A stretch of DNA of 64,000 nt from JAHEZL01 sp046074525 (GCA_046074525.1 JBJTOK010000043.1:62001-126000); one strand, 5' to 3'; shown: positions 8,883 through 18,176, numbered from the stretch's first letter. Made by a program: numbers and translations. Notes: generated by a model from the letters alone, not told the origin.

Positions 8883-9877
8883 TAAATCAGTTTATCCTGC
8901 AGGGCGATCATCGTGCGTTTTGCATTTTTCCCCTGGTAGATAATATCATACACTGCTTGGAAAATCGGCATTTCTACGTTGAGCGTTTGCTTGATTTCCT
9001 GGATACATTTTGTAGCGTAATAACCTTCTGCCACCATTTGCATTTCAAGCATGGTATGCTTTACCGAATAGCCTTTTCCGATCATGTTTCCGAAAGTACG
9101 GTTACGTGAAAACTGCGAATAGCAAGTCACAAGTAAATCTCCTAAATACGCAGAACTCTTCACGTCGCGATGTTTCGGACTCACTTTATCCAGCAAGAAT
9201 TCTGCTTCGCGGATGGCGTTGGAAACCAAAACTGCCTGGAAATTATCTCCATAGCCCAAGCCATGACAAATCCCGCTGGCAATGGCGTACACGTTTTTTA
9301 GCACCGCACAGTATTCCGTTCCGATAAGATCATCATTGTAAGAAACATTGATGTACCGACACTTCAAAAGGCCAGTAAATTCAATGGCTTTACTTTCTTC
9401 CATGAAAGCCGCAGTGAGGTACGACAAGCGCTCCAGCGCTACTTCTTCCGCGTGACACGGACCGGCAATAATGCCAATATCGTTGATGTTTACATCCCAA
9501 TGCTGCGAAAAATAATCGGCAGGAACAAGGTTGTATTCGGGCACAATTCCCTTAATCGCAGAGACGATCAATTTTCCCTTGAAATCCGCTTTAGTACAGT
9601 CTTTCAAAGACTCGTGCAAAAAAGCTGAAGGAATCGCCACCACTAAAATTTCAGATTGCGCAATGACTTCACGCAGATTTTCATTCAAAGTGATTTTGGA
9701 TACATCTAAATCAACATCACGCAGGTATTTCGGATTGTGGCCGTAGTTTCGGATATGCTCTATCGACGCACTATCGCGCATCCACCAATTCAAATGCTCC
9801 ACATTGTTGAGCATGATCTTGGTGAGCGCTGTAGCCCAGCTTCCTCCTCCCAATATGCCGACAGCTCTTGTTTTCAT
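8882..9877 (-). CDS. gpsA: NAD(P)H-dependent glycerol-3-phosphate dehydrogenase
   Basis: 331 residues. The N-terminal Rossmann motif GILGGGSWATAL (residues 7-18) and LKNVYAIASGICHGLGYGDN around residue 190, which carries the catalytic Lys, identify GpsA. It reduces dihydroxyacetone phosphate to sn-glycerol 3-phosphate for phospholipid synthesis in the cytoplasm. The dinucleotide motif is G-G-G-S-W-A rather than G-x-G-S-W-G. The start codon shares one base with the lysS stop (TAATG), indicating tight coupling. Substrate-loop blocks such as IAGPCHAEEVALERLSYLT are intact, so the enzyme should be active. Confidence 0.95.
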   Translation of the reverse strand: MKTRAVGILGGGSWATALTKIMLNNVEHLNWWMRDSASIEHIRNYGHNPKYLRDVDLDVSKITLNENLREVIAQSEILVVAIPSAFLHESLKDCTKADFKGKLIVSAIKGIVPEYNLVPADYFSQHWDVNINDIGIIAGPCHAEEVALERLSYLTAAFMEESKAIEFTGLLKCRYINVSYNDDLIGTEYCAVLKNVYAIASGICHGLGYGDNFQAVLVSNAIREAEFLLDKVSPKHRDVKSSAYLGDLLVTCYSQFSRNRTFGNMIGKGYSVKHTMLEMQMVAEGYYATKCIQEIKQTLNVEMPIFQAVYDIIYQGKNAKRTMIALQDKLI

Positions 9878-11598
9878 TAAGCGATCCAGGCTTTTACTTC
9901 ATCAAGCGAAGGCAATGCTGCTTCAATTTTATTTTTCTTGCGGAAGCCGGCAATTTCCTGATGTACTTTATTCGGGTTGGCAGCTTTGAGCAACTCAATG
10001 GTTTTGTAGCCCGCTTTTATCAGCGCCGGAATCCATTCATCAGCAACACCAAGGGCTTTGTATTCTTCAGGAGTAGCGACTTTCTCTTTCTTCTCCGGAC
10101 GCATTTGCGGGAAGAAAAGAACATCCTGGATGGAATTGGAGTTGGTCATGATCATGGAAAGACGATCGATACCGATACCCAAACCAGCGGTTGGCGGCAT
10201 GCCGTATTCAATAGCGCGGAGGAAATCTTCATCCAGCACCATTGCTTCTTCATCGCCTCGCTTACCCAGCTCCAATTGATCTTCAAAACGCTTGCGCTGA
10301 TCGATTGGATCATTTAACTCGGAGTAAGCATTACAGATTTCTTTTCCGTTGCAGATGCACTCGAAACGCTCTACCAATCCTGGCTTAGAGCGGTGACTTT
10401 TGGCAAGTGGCGACATTTCCACCGGATAATCGGTAATGAAAGTCGGCTGTATCAGATTAGGCTCACATTTTTCACCGAAAATCTCGTCGATGATTTTTGC
10501 TTTGCCCATAGTGTCATCTATTTCAACGCCGATTGATTTAGCGGCATCTCGGAGACCCGCTTCCGTGAGGGAAGTGATGTCAATTCCTGTAAAATGCTGA
10601 ATGGCTTCAAACATCGTGTAGCGCTTCCATGGGCGCTCGAAATTGATTACATTTTCTCCTACCTGAACTTCAGTTTTTCCATGGAGATCAGTAGCGATCT
10701 TCTCTACCATCTCTTCCACCATGTCCATCATCCAGTTGTAATCTTTGTAAGCTACATAAAGCTCCATCTGCGTGAACTCAGGATTGTGGAAGCGGCTCAT
10801 GCCTTCGTTGCGGAAATCCTTGGCGAATTCATATACACCGTCAAAGCCGCCAACGATAAGCCTTTTCAGGTACAGCTCATTGGCAATACGGAGGTATAAA
10901 ATTTGATCTAAAGTATTATGGTGCGTTTTAAACGGTCGCGCCGCAGCACCTCCATAAAGCGATTGCAGAATAGGCGTTTCCACTTCCAGGTAACCTTTAT
11001 CGTTAAGGAACTGGCGCATGGAATTCGTGAGCTGAGTACGCTGAATAAAAGTCTTTTTCACCTGCGGATTCACTACTAAATCCACGTAGCGCTGACGATA
11101 TCTTTGCTCGGTATCGGTAAAGGCATCGTGCACCTTTCCTTCGGCATCTTCCACCGGCATAGGCAGGTTGCGGAGGGTTTTGGTGAGCAGCTTCACCTCG
11201 GTAACGTGAATAGTGATTTCACCCATCTGCGTAGTGAAAACAAAACCTTTCACGCCAATAATGTCACCGATATCGAGAATCTTTTTGAAAAAATCGTTGT
11301 AGAGGAATTTATCTTCTCCAGGACACAAATCATCGCGGTTGATGTACAACTGAATACGCCCTGTAGAATCCTGCAACTCAGCAAAAGAGGCTTTTCCCAT
11401 GATGCGCTGACGCATCATCCTTCCGGCAATACTGATGTTTTTATACCCCAGCTTATCGCTACTGTAATTTTCATGTATTTCGCGGGCGGAGCAGTTCACC
11501 TCAAAAAGCTCGGCCGGATAGGGGTTGATCCCTGCGTCGATGGCTTTTTTCAGGTTCTCGCGCCTTACTAATTCTTGCTCGGAAAGTTCAATTGACAT
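9877..11598 (-). CDS. lysS: Lysyl-tRNA synthetase, class II
   Basis: 573 residues from the ATG at 11598 (MSIELSEQ). An in-frame start 24 bp upstream exists but would add only a lysine-rich leader. The N-terminal OB anticodon-binding domain (GRMMRQRIMGKASFAEL, about residues 60-80) is followed by the class II catalytic core: motif 2 (RNEGMSRFHNPEFTQMELY) and motif 3 (GLGIGIDRLSM). It charges tRNA-Lys in the cytoplasm. The protein is longer than E. coli LysS (about 505 residues) through insertions and a C-terminal helical extension after motif 3 (KAANPNKVHQEIAGFRKK), an arrangement common in Bacteroidota. It is first gene of the lysS-gpsA-lipoprotein unit. Confidence 0.96.
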   Translation of the reverse strand: MSIELSEQELVRRENLKKAIDAGINPYPAELFEVNCSAREIHENYSSDKLGYKNISIAGRMMRQRIMGKASFAELQDSTGRIQLYINRDDLCPGEDKFLYNDFFKKILDIGDIIGVKGFVFTTQMGEITIHVTEVKLLTKTLRNLPMPVEDAEGKVHDAFTDTEQRYRQRYVDLVVNPQVKKTFIQRTQLTNSMRQFLNDKGYLEVETPILQSLYGGAAARPFKTHHNTLDQILYLRIANELYLKRLIVGGFDGVYEFAKDFRNEGMSRFHNPEFTQMELYVAYKDYNWMMDMVEEMVEKIATDLHGKTEVQVGENVINFERPWKRYTMFEAIQHFTGIDITSLTEAGLRDAAKSIGVEIDDTMGKAKIIDEIFGEKCEPNLIQPTFITDYPVEMSPLAKSHRSKPGLVERFECICNGKEICNAYSELNDPIDQRKRFEDQLELGKRGDEEAMVLDEDFLRAIEYGMPPTAGLGIGIDRLSMIMTNSNSIQDVLFFPQMRPEKKEKVATPEEYKALGVADEWIPALIKAGYKTIELLKAANPNKVHQEIAGFRKKNKIEAALPSLDEVKAWIA

Positions 11599-11718
11599 AT
11601 TCTCTTTTTTAATGGAAAACAAACATACGCCATTCGCGAGGAAATCTCAAACGCCAACTCAATAAAATACAGATAATTTTCTATCTTGGCCTTCTTAATT
11701 TTCACCCAGTATAGACAG

Positions 11719-12705
11719 ATGAAATCATTAGTAGAAAAATTTCCCGCACAATTAAAAAAAGCAATAGAAATAGGCAAGGCCGCGAATTTCAAGCCGGCTA
11801 AAAATGAAATCAAAAATGTACTGATCTGCGGATTGGGCGGATCGGGTATCGGCGGAACCATTGTCAGCCAGATCGTTAAGAACGAAATAAAAGTCCCTAT
11901 CATCACCTGCAACGACTACCATATTCCGGCTTTCGTGAATGAAAATACTTTGGTCATCGCTTCCTCTTATTCGGGAAATACCGAAGAAACTTTGCTCACC
12001 ACTGAGCAAGCTATTAAGGCAAAAGCAGAAATTGCTGCCGTAACTACTGGTGGAAAAATTCTGGAAATATGCCAGAAACATGGATTCAACCACATCGTAA
12101 ATCCGGGAGGAATGCCTCCACGTTCTACTATGGGATACTCAGTGACACAACAGTTGTTTATCCTGGAAAAATACGGGCTCATTTCTTCCAAATACACAGA
12201 GCAAATGGCCATCGCTGCCGACCTCCTGCTGACGGAAAAAGAAAATATTATCCGCGATGCCGATGCGCTGGCAACCAAATTGCTGAAAAAAACACCTGTG
12301 ATTTACTGTGCCGACAATTACGAAGGCATTGCTATCCGCTTCCGCCAGCAAATCAACGAAAACTCAAAAATGCTGTCGTGGCACCATAAATTACCGGAAT
12401 TGTGCCACAACGAAATTGTAGGCTGGACCGAAGCACACAAAGACATCGCACTGGTGGTTTTCCGCAATGATGATGATTTCTACCGAACAGCGAAAAGAAC
12501 CGATTTCACCATCAGCAAAGTGAAATCACTGGTGGATTCCGTTACTGAAATTTACTCTAAAGGAAATTCCATGCTGGAAAAAGCATTTTACTTCGTTCAT
12601 TTTGGCGACTGGGTTTCTGTGTTGATCGCGGAAAAACGCAATATCGATCCGGTGGAAATCAAGGTTATCGACGAACTCAAAGACGCATTGGCTGTATTAA
12701 AATGA
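11719..12705 (+). CDS. Bifunctional phosphoglucose/phosphomannose isomerase
   Basis: 328 residues from ATG 11719 (MKSLVEKFPAQL). Two SIS domains are seen: LICGLGGSGIGG near residue 38, then SSYSGNTEETL and PGGMPPRSTMGY, and a C-terminal half with WHHKLPELCHNEIVGW. This ROK-independent PGI/PMI family interconverts glucose-6-P, fructose-6-P and mannose-6-P, feeding glycolysis and GDP-mannose synthesis. The catalytic segment with Glu and His (ELCHNEIVGW) is present. The stop overlaps the lipB ATG by 4 bp. The gene is divergent from lysS with about 120 bp between starts. Confidence 0.92.
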   Translation: MKSLVEKFPAQLKKAIEIGKAANFKPAKNEIKNVLICGLGGSGIGGTIVSQIVKNEIKVPIITCNDYHIPAFVNENTLVIASSYSGNTEETLLTTEQAIKAKAEIAAVTTGGKILEICQKHGFNHIVNPGGMPPRSTMGYSVTQQLFILEKYGLISSKYTEQMAIAADLLLTEKENIIRDADALATKLLKKTPVIYCADNYEGIAIRFRQQINENSKMLSWHHKLPELCHNEIVGWTEAHKDIALVVFRNDDDFYRTAKRTDFTISKVKSLVDSVTEIYSKGNSMLEKAFYFVHFGDWVSVLIAEKRNIDPVEIKVIDELKDALAVLK

Positions 12706-13424
12706 CAAGAATTGTACATTTTCAACACCTCGGTATGATGGATTATAAAGAGGCCTGGGACTTCCAGGAAAAACTCTTTAACCAATCTGCCGAGAAGAAA
12801 ATGTACAACCGTAAAAATCCCGGACAAGAGGTTCATATCGACAATTATCTGCTCTTTTGCGAGCATCCGCATGTTTACACTCTTGGCAAAAGCGGCGATA
12901 GTAATCACCTGCTCATCAACGACGAAGAACTGGGCGAAAACCAGGCTACTTTTTACAAAATCAACCGTGGCGGCGATATTACTTACCATGGTCCGGGACA
13001 ACTTGTTGGTTATCCCATTTTAGATCTCGACCAGTTTTTTACCGATATTCACAAATACCTGCGTTACCTTGAGGAAGCCATCATCCTTACTTTGCGCGAA
13101 TACGGCATTGAAGGTGGAAGAATCGAGGGATTAACTGGTGTGTGGATTGATCATGAAAATCCGCTCAAAGCCCGCAAGATTTGTGCGATGGGAGTGCGTT
13201 GCAGCAGATGGATCACCATGCATGGCTTCGCGCTCAATGTCAACACCAACCTCAATTATTTTGAAAACATCATTCCTTGTGGAATTTCCGATAAAAAAGT
13301 GACCTCAATGGCCCTGGAATGCGGAAAAGATATTCCAATGGATGAAGTCGGAGAAGTACTTAAAAAACATCTCTCCGCCCTGTTTGAAATAGAATTAAGC
13401 AACCTATCATTAACTCAACCGTAA
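12702..13424 (+). CDS. lipB: Octanoyl-[acyl carrier protein]:protein N-octanoyltransferase
   Basis: 240 residues. The family signature RGGDITYHGPGQLVGYPILDL is intact, as are the Lys in ARKICAMGVRCSRWITMHGFALNV and the catalytic Cys in IIPCGISDKKVTSM. LipB moves the octanoyl group from acyl carrier protein to lipoyl domains of 2-oxoacid dehydrogenases and the glycine cleavage H protein, the first step of lipoate assembly. Translation is coupled to the isomerase gene through an ATGA overlap. No lipA is present in the window. Confidence 0.95.
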   Translation: MTRIVHFQHLGMMDYKEAWDFQEKLFNQSAEKKMYNRKNPGQEVHIDNYLLFCEHPHVYTLGKSGDSNHLLINDEELGENQATFYKINRGGDITYHGPGQLVGYPILDLDQFFTDIHKYLRYLEEAIILTLREYGIEGGRIEGLTGVWIDHENPLKARKICAMGVRCSRWITMHGFALNVNTNLNYFENIIPCGISDKKVTSMALECGKDIPMDEVGEVLKKHLSALFEIELSNLSLTQP

Positions 13425-13442
13425 AGACTAAAAATCCATTTT

Positions 13443-14612
13443 ATGCGCCGTCTCCTTAAAATCATCCTCATTATCGCAGGAATTTTCCTGATCGCCCACA
13501 TTATACTTGTGGCGACTAACAATACCCACCTGTACAAAGGATTGGCGAATACTTATTTCACAGGAAAAACCGGTCCGACCATCGATGAATATCAGATTTT
13601 CCATAACCGTCATATCAAGGCCTCCGATCCGCGTCCGTGGCCAATGTCCGCAAATTATAATAAAATCGGACTAAACGCCGAGCACCTTAAATACGCCGAA
13701 GAGATGCAAACCTGCGCTTTCCTCGTATTTAAAAACGATTCTTTACTCTTTGAAAAATACTGGGAAGCTTATACCAAAGACACTGTTTCCAACTCTTTCT
13801 CCATGGGCAAAACCGTAGTAAGCATCTTACTCGGGATCGCCATCAAGGAAGGAAAAGTAAAATCTCTTGACCAACCGATAAGCGATTTCCTTCCCCAGTA
13901 TAAGGAGGGACTGGCCGGCAAACTTACTTTCAGGCACCTCCTTACCATGAGCAGTGGTTTCAACTTTGATGAACCATACAAAGATCCTTTCGGATCACCT
14001 GCAAAAGCTTATTATGGTGATGATCTGGAAGGGTTGATCAAAGATTATGAAGTAGTAAAAGAGCCTGGAAAAATTTTCGAATACCGCAGCGGAACAACAC
14101 TTATTCTATCGGCAGCATTGAAAAAAGCTCTAGGCAAAAGCATCTCCGAATACGATGAAGAAAAACTATGGGGCTCTATCCACGCTGAACATGAAGCACT
14201 GTGGAACCTCGACCATGAAAACGGCGATGAAAAATCTTTCAGCTCTTATTATGCTACTGCCCGCGACTTCGCCAGAATAGGCAAACTATACATGGATAGC
14301 GGTCGTGTTGATGGCAAGCAAATCGTGCCGGAAGACTATGTGCTGTCTTCTATCCAGCCAGCTAACCTGATTGATGAACTTAATAACAAACCCCTGGATC
14401 GCTATGGTTATGGCTGGTGGCTGAGTACTTACAAAGGCCACAAAGTATTCAGTCCGATTGGCTTGAACGGTCAATACATTATATGTATTCCCGATTATGA
14501 CCTTATCATCGTGCACCTTGGCAGAATCCGAGATATGCGTGAAGGAGAAAAATTACCAAGAGATTTTTTCAAGTATATGGATGCTACTTTCGATATGCTT
14601 AAATTGAAATAG
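13443..14612 (+). CDS. Membrane-anchored serine hydrolase, beta-lactamase class C/S12 family
   Basis: 389 residues. A single N-terminal hydrophobic helix (about 5-24) anchors or exports the protein. The catalytic S-x-x-K motif is S120-M-G-K123 in SFSMGKTVVSILLGIAI, followed by the family block LTFRHLLTMSSGFNFDEPY and a second conserved tyrosine in FEYRSGTTLIL, where the classical Y-x-N is Y-R-S. The C-terminal KTG-like triad is not obvious; GLNGQYI occupies that place. Such proteins act on beta-lactams, D-amino-acid peptides or esters; the substrate cannot be told from sequence. The gene starts 18 bp after lipB and precedes a lipoprotein gene. Confidence 0.82.
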   Translation: MRRLLKIILIIAGIFLIAHIILVATNNTHLYKGLANTYFTGKTGPTIDEYQIFHNRHIKASDPRPWPMSANYNKIGLNAEHLKYAEEMQTCAFLVFKNDSLLFEKYWEAYTKDTVSNSFSMGKTVVSILLGIAIKEGKVKSLDQPISDFLPQYKEGLAGKLTFRHLLTMSSGFNFDEPYKDPFGSPAKAYYGDDLEGLIKDYEVVKEPGKIFEYRSGTTLILSAALKKALGKSISEYDEEKLWGSIHAEHEALWNLDHENGDEKSFSSYYATARDFARIGKLYMDSGRVDGKQIVPEDYVLSSIQPANLIDELNNKPLDRYGYGWWLSTYKGHKVFSPIGLNGQYIICIPDYDLIIVHLGRIRDMREGEKLPRDFFKYMDATFDMLKLK

Positions 14613-14632
14613 ACACCGCTAAATTCAAGAAT

Positions 14633-15250
14633 ATGAACAAACAAGTTATTGCCGGTTTCTCACTCGCTGCTATAGTCCTTATCTGGAGCTGCAAACCCGA
14701 TGATGCCCCGGTGGAAGAAACCAAAACACTCACCAACAGCAAGGAAGATGTAAAATGGTCGTTTTACAATTCAGGTGAATTGTTTTTAAAAGTCATGGGC
14801 GATAAAGACGATAAGGGAGCCAATAAAATCCTGAGGGGAATGAACATCGGCGATCATCCTGATTCTTTGGAAATCAAAGAAAGAGGCATTCGCCAGGTGG
14901 ATGAAAAAATAATGAAAGGCTATTTTCAGGATCTTAACGAGGCTGAATTTGTTTCTTCATACTATTTCTTTGATGAAGGAGATTTTCTCTCATCGGCCAA
15001 AGTGAATGTAAATCTTACTTCCGACAGTATTGCAGAGGATTTGTATTATGAACTAAAACTCTATTTCGAACAGAAATATGGCAAACCATTCCACGGCCTT
15101 GATAAGTTCGAGACATGGAATGCCTTGACTCCCGACAGCATGCCTTACGTAATAGGATTGAAGTTTGAGAAAGGTTTTTATCCTGAAGATGAAAAACTGG
15201 AACCTGAATTCAGCAAGGTATTAATTAACGTGGAAGAAAGCGATTATTAA
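14633..15250 (+). CDS. Hypothetical lipoprotein
   Basis: 205 residues with a lipoprotein signal peptide (hydrophobic AIVLIWS then Cys20), so the protein is predicted to sit in the envelope. The mature part is acidic and contains repeated mixed alpha/beta segments, for example DKDDKGANKILRGMNIGDHPDSLEIKER cut across two strands; the run ILRGMNIGDHPDSL resembles ligand-binding loops in small Bacteroidota lipoproteins of unknown role. It begins 20 bp after the serine hydrolase gene and probably shares its transcript, which would end at the hairpin at 15387-15413. No function is proposed. Confidence 0.7.
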   Translation: MNKQVIAGFSLAAIVLIWSCKPDDAPVEETKTLTNSKEDVKWSFYNSGELFLKVMGDKDDKGANKILRGMNIGDHPDSLEIKERGIRQVDEKIMKGYFQDLNEAEFVSSYYFFDEGDFLSSAKVNVNLTSDSIAEDLYYELKLYFEQKYGKPFHGLDKFETWNALTPDSMPYVIGLKFEKGFYPEDEKLEPEFSKVLINVEESDY

Positions 15251-15366
15251 ATCCCATCACTTTGCGACTTTTCCAGAAAAAAATATTTTTTTAGAGAAAA
15301 ACCGAAACCTATTTTTTCACGCCTGCGTAACAGACCATAGTAGTAGTAAAAAATAGTTTTTTTCAT
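15247..15366 (-). other. Orphan Phe/Tyr-rich leader-peptide-like ORF with nested hairpins
   Basis: A 39-codon ORF on the minus strand starts ATG 15366 and reads MKKTIFYYYYGLLRRR, then continues to a stop at 15247. One Phe and four consecutive Tyr codons near the start are the mark of an aromatic amino acid attenuator leader. The same DNA holds competing pairings: AAACCTA (15305-15311) with TAGGTTT (15371-15377), CTATTTTTT with AAAAAATAG inside it, and a five-pair hairpin GTCTG/CAGGC just after the Tyr codons on the minus-strand RNA. Downstream on the minus strand there is no biosynthetic gene; the next gene is the oppositely oriented lipoprotein. It is either displaced, a relic, or a standalone regulatory RNA (inference). 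Confidence 0.4.
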
Positions 15367-15386
15367 AGTTTAGGTTTTAGGTAATT

Positions 15387-15413
15387 AAATGTTCCGCCCC
15401 CCGCGGAACATTT
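15387..15413 (+). terminator. Rho-independent terminator
   Basis: A perfect 11-bp stem, AAATGTTCCGC with GCGGAACATTT, closes a five-C loop (15398-15402) and is followed by a run of T (to 15418). It lies downstream of the PGI/PMI-lipB-hydrolase-lipoprotein genes and upstream of the ABC ATPase gene, and should end the former transcript. Confidence 0.8.
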
Positions 15414-15488
15414 TTTTTGTTCTTAATTTTCCCTCCCAAAACTTACTCTCCCTCTCACACTTCTTTAAAATCTTTTACCTTTAAGTCC

Positions 15489-17204
15489 GTGGATCTCCTA
15501 CTAGACATAAAAGACCTTGAAATCAAATTCTCCACCGGAGACAATGAATTCACAGCGGTCAACAAAATCAGCTTTTCCCTGAAAAAGGGCGAAACCATTG
15601 GTGTTGTTGGAGAATCCGGATCAGGAAAATCGGTTACTTCCCTTTCCATCATGCAGCTCATTCCTTCTCCACCGGGAAAAATCACAGGAGGTGAAATCAA
15701 CTATTACGGAAGGGGTGCAAAAGTAAATCTGCTGTCGATTAATGAAAAGGAAATGAGAGAATACCGCGGGAAAGATATCGCGATGATTCTTCAGGAACCC
15801 ATGACTTCCCTTAATCCTGTTTTCACTTGCGGCGACCAGATTGTGGAAGCTATTCTTCTCCACCAGAAATGCAGCAAAAAAGAAGCAAAAGAAAAAACCA
15901 TACAGCTTTTCAAAGAAGTGCAGTTGCCAAGGCCGGATGCTATTTTTGATGCTTATCCACATCAACTTTCGGGCGGGCAAAAACAACGGGTGATGATTGC
16001 CATGGCTTTATCCTGTGAACCCTCTGTTCTCATTGCTGATGAACCCACTACTGCTCTTGATGTTACCGTTCAGAAAACCATTCTGGAGCTGATTTCTGAT
16101 ATTCAAAAGAAAAGGAACATGGGTATTATCTTCATCACCCATGACCTTGGTGTTGTTGCTGAAATTGCCGATAGGGCCATTGTAATGCGCCAAGGTGAAA
16201 TTGTAGAAGAAAACACAGTGGAAAACCTTTTCCGTAGTCCGCAGCATCCTTATACAAAAGGACTGCTGGCTTGCAAACCTCCACTTGATAAGCGTTATCA
16301 GAAGCTTCCTACTGTAGCTGATTTTTTAAATTCTTCGACCTTCCAAACCATTGAAATCACAGAAAGGGAAAGAAGTAAAAATCACATGGCGCTGTACGCC
16401 TCTGAGCCTATCCTGAAAGTAAAAAACCTTAAAACATATTTTCCTCTCAAAAAGAACTGGCTGGGAAAAACCACTGAGTATGTAAAGGCTGTGGATGATT
16501 TGAGCTTTGAAGTTTACGAGGGGGAAACGCTCGGACTCGTTGGAGAATCCGGTTGCGGTAAAACCACTCTTGGTCGCACCATTATTCGTCTTGCAGAAGC
16601 TACCGAAGGTGATATTCTGTATAAGGGCAAAAATCTGCTTTCAATGAGCGAAAAGGAAATGGCGCCCTTCCGCAAAAAAATGCAAATTATCTTCCAGGAT
16701 CCTTATTCTTCGCTGAATCCACGAATGCCAATCGGTAAAGCCATTATGGAACCGATGCAGGTGCATGGTATTCTCGACAGTAAAAAACAGCGGGAGGAAT
16801 ATGTGATCAACCTGCTGGAAAAGGTGAGTCTGAAAGCCGATCACTTTTACCGCTATCCCCATGAATTTTCAGGCGGACAGCGTCAGCGCATCTGCATTGC
16901 CCGCGCATTGGCACTTCATCCAGAGTTTATAGTATGTGATGAATCGGTTTCTTCACTGGATGTCTCTGTTCAGGCGCAGGTACTCAATCTTTTGAATGAT
17001 TTGAAAAGGGAATTCAAGCTCACTTATATTTTTATTTCCCACGATTTATCGGTAGTGAAATTCATGTGCGACCGAATGATAGTGATGAACAAACACGGGA
17101 AAATAGAACGAATGGACGAAGCCGACGCTATTTATAAAGATCCGCAAACAGAATATACACGCTCTCTGATAGATGCTATTCCCAAAGGCTTGACTTTCCG
17201 CTGA
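15489..17204 (+). CDS. Peptide ABC transporter ATP-binding protein, two fused ATPase domains
   Basis: 571 residues from GTG 15489 (VDLLLDIKDLEI); the upstream frame is low-complexity and lies right after the terminator, so it was not used. Two complete nucleotide-binding domains are fused, DppD-like then DppF-like. First: Walker A GESGSGKS, signature LSGGQKQR, Walker B VLIADEPTTALD. Second (from ~residue 300): Walker A GESGCGKT, signature FSGGQRQR, Walker B FIVCDESVSSLD. Each is followed by the OppD/F-type C-terminal patch. This is the GsiA/YejF arrangement for di/oligopeptide or microcin import. No permease or binding-protein gene lies nearby, so its partners are encoded elsewhere. Confidence 0.9.
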   Translation: MDLLLDIKDLEIKFSTGDNEFTAVNKISFSLKKGETIGVVGESGSGKSVTSLSIMQLIPSPPGKITGGEINYYGRGAKVNLLSINEKEMREYRGKDIAMILQEPMTSLNPVFTCGDQIVEAILLHQKCSKKEAKEKTIQLFKEVQLPRPDAIFDAYPHQLSGGQKQRVMIAMALSCEPSVLIADEPTTALDVTVQKTILELISDIQKKRNMGIIFITHDLGVVAEIADRAIVMRQGEIVEENTVENLFRSPQHPYTKGLLACKPPLDKRYQKLPTVADFLNSSTFQTIEITERERSKNHMALYASEPILKVKNLKTYFPLKKNWLGKTTEYVKAVDDLSFEVYEGETLGLVGESGCGKTTLGRTIIRLAEATEGDILYKGKNLLSMSEKEMAPFRKKMQIIFQDPYSSLNPRMPIGKAIMEPMQVHGILDSKKQREEYVINLLEKVSLKADHFYRYPHEFSGGQRQRICIARALALHPEFIVCDESVSSLDVSVQAQVLNLLNDLKREFKLTYIFISHDLSVVKFMCDRMIVMNKHGKIERMDEADAIYKDPQTEYTRSLIDAIPKGLTFR

Positions 17205-17239
17205 ACTTAAGTATATTTATCTCCTAAACATTTTACGCC

Positions 17240-18175
17240 ATGCTAATACCAAATCTGCCCCTCATTGTTGTTGGAGTTGTTATTGTAATCATCCTCTTCC
17301 TTTCCTTTGTGACCGTGCAGCAGGGAACGGTTGCCGTAGTAACGGTTTTCGGGAAATACCGAAGAATCATGGGGCCTGGACTCAATTTCAAAATTCCTCT
17401 TATTGAAAGCATTTACAAAAGAGTTTCTATACAAAACCGCTCTGTGGAACTGGAATTCCAGGCCACTACTATCGACCAGGCCAATGTTTTTTTTAAAGCC
17501 ATGTTGCTTTATGCTGTAGTGAGTCCGGATGAAGCCACCATTAAAAATGTTGCTTTTAAATTCGTTGACGACAGGAATTTAATGCAGGCTTTGGTGCGCA
17601 CTATTGAAGGTTCTATCCGCGGATTTGTAGCCACAAAAAAACAAGCTGAAGTATTGTCGCTGCGCAATGAAATAGTTGGTGATGTAAAAGAACAAATCGA
17701 CAACACGCTGGAAAGCTGGGGTTACCATCTCATCGACCTTCAATTGAACGATATCACCTTTGACGACGCCATCATGAAATCCATGGCGCAGGTTGTAGCT
17801 TCCAATAACCTGAAGGCTGCTGCCGAAAATGAAGGTCAGGCTCTCCTCATCACCAAAACCAAGGCTGCCGAAGCCGAAGGAAATGCCATCAAGATCTCTG
17901 CTGAGGCTGAAAAACTGGCTGCTCAGCTACGCGGACAAGGGGTGGCGCTCTTCCGTCAGGAAGTTGCAAAAGGGATGACCGAAGCTGCCAGAGAAATGCA
18001 ACAAGCCAACCTCGATACTTCTGTTATTCTTTTCTCCATGTGGACAGAAGCGATTAAGCAGTTTTCAGAAAATGGACAAGGAAATGTTATTTTCTTAGAC
18101 GGCTCCGCTGACAATATGCAGAAAACCATGAACCAGATGATGGCAATGAATAATCTGATGGAGCACAAGAAATAG
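17240..18175 (+). CDS. SPFH/Band 7 (stomatin-like) membrane protein
   Basis: 311 residues. One N-terminal transmembrane helix (about 5-25, PLIVVGVVIVIILFLSFV) is followed by an SPFH domain (VQQGTVAVVTVFGKYRRIMGPGLNFKIPL) and an Ala/Glu-rich coiled coil (about 200-250, KTKAAEAEGNAIKISAEAEKLAAQ), ending in a Met/Asn-rich tail. These proteins oligomerise into rings on membranes and are tied to membrane microdomains and protease control. It starts 35 bp after the ABC gene. Its stop is 1 bp from the convergent radA stop, leaving no room for a separate terminator. Confidence 0.9.
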   Translation: MLIPNLPLIVVGVVIVIILFLSFVTVQQGTVAVVTVFGKYRRIMGPGLNFKIPLIESIYKRVSIQNRSVELEFQATTIDQANVFFKAMLLYAVVSPDEATIKNVAFKFVDDRNLMQALVRTIEGSIRGFVATKKQAEVLSLRNEIVGDVKEQIDNTLESWGYHLIDLQLNDITFDDAIMKSMAQVVASNNLKAAAENEGQALLITKTKAAEAEGNAIKISAEAEKLAAQLRGQGVALFRQEVAKGMTEAAREMQQANLDTSVILFSMWTEAIKQFSENGQGNVIFLDGSADNMQKTMNQMMAMNNLMEHKK

Positions 18176-18176
18176 A

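Noticed and set aside
15417..15488. An upstream extension of the peptide ABC ATPase protein
   Set aside because: It would add a Ser/Thr/Phe-rich leader beginning in the T-run of the terminator at 15387-15413. The GTG at 15489 starts at the conserved domain edge.
16920..16980. The second Walker B of the fused ABC ATPase reads D-E-S rather than D-E-P and might be called inactive
   Set aside because: The Asp-Glu pair that matters is intact, and Ser at the third position is not known to abolish activity.
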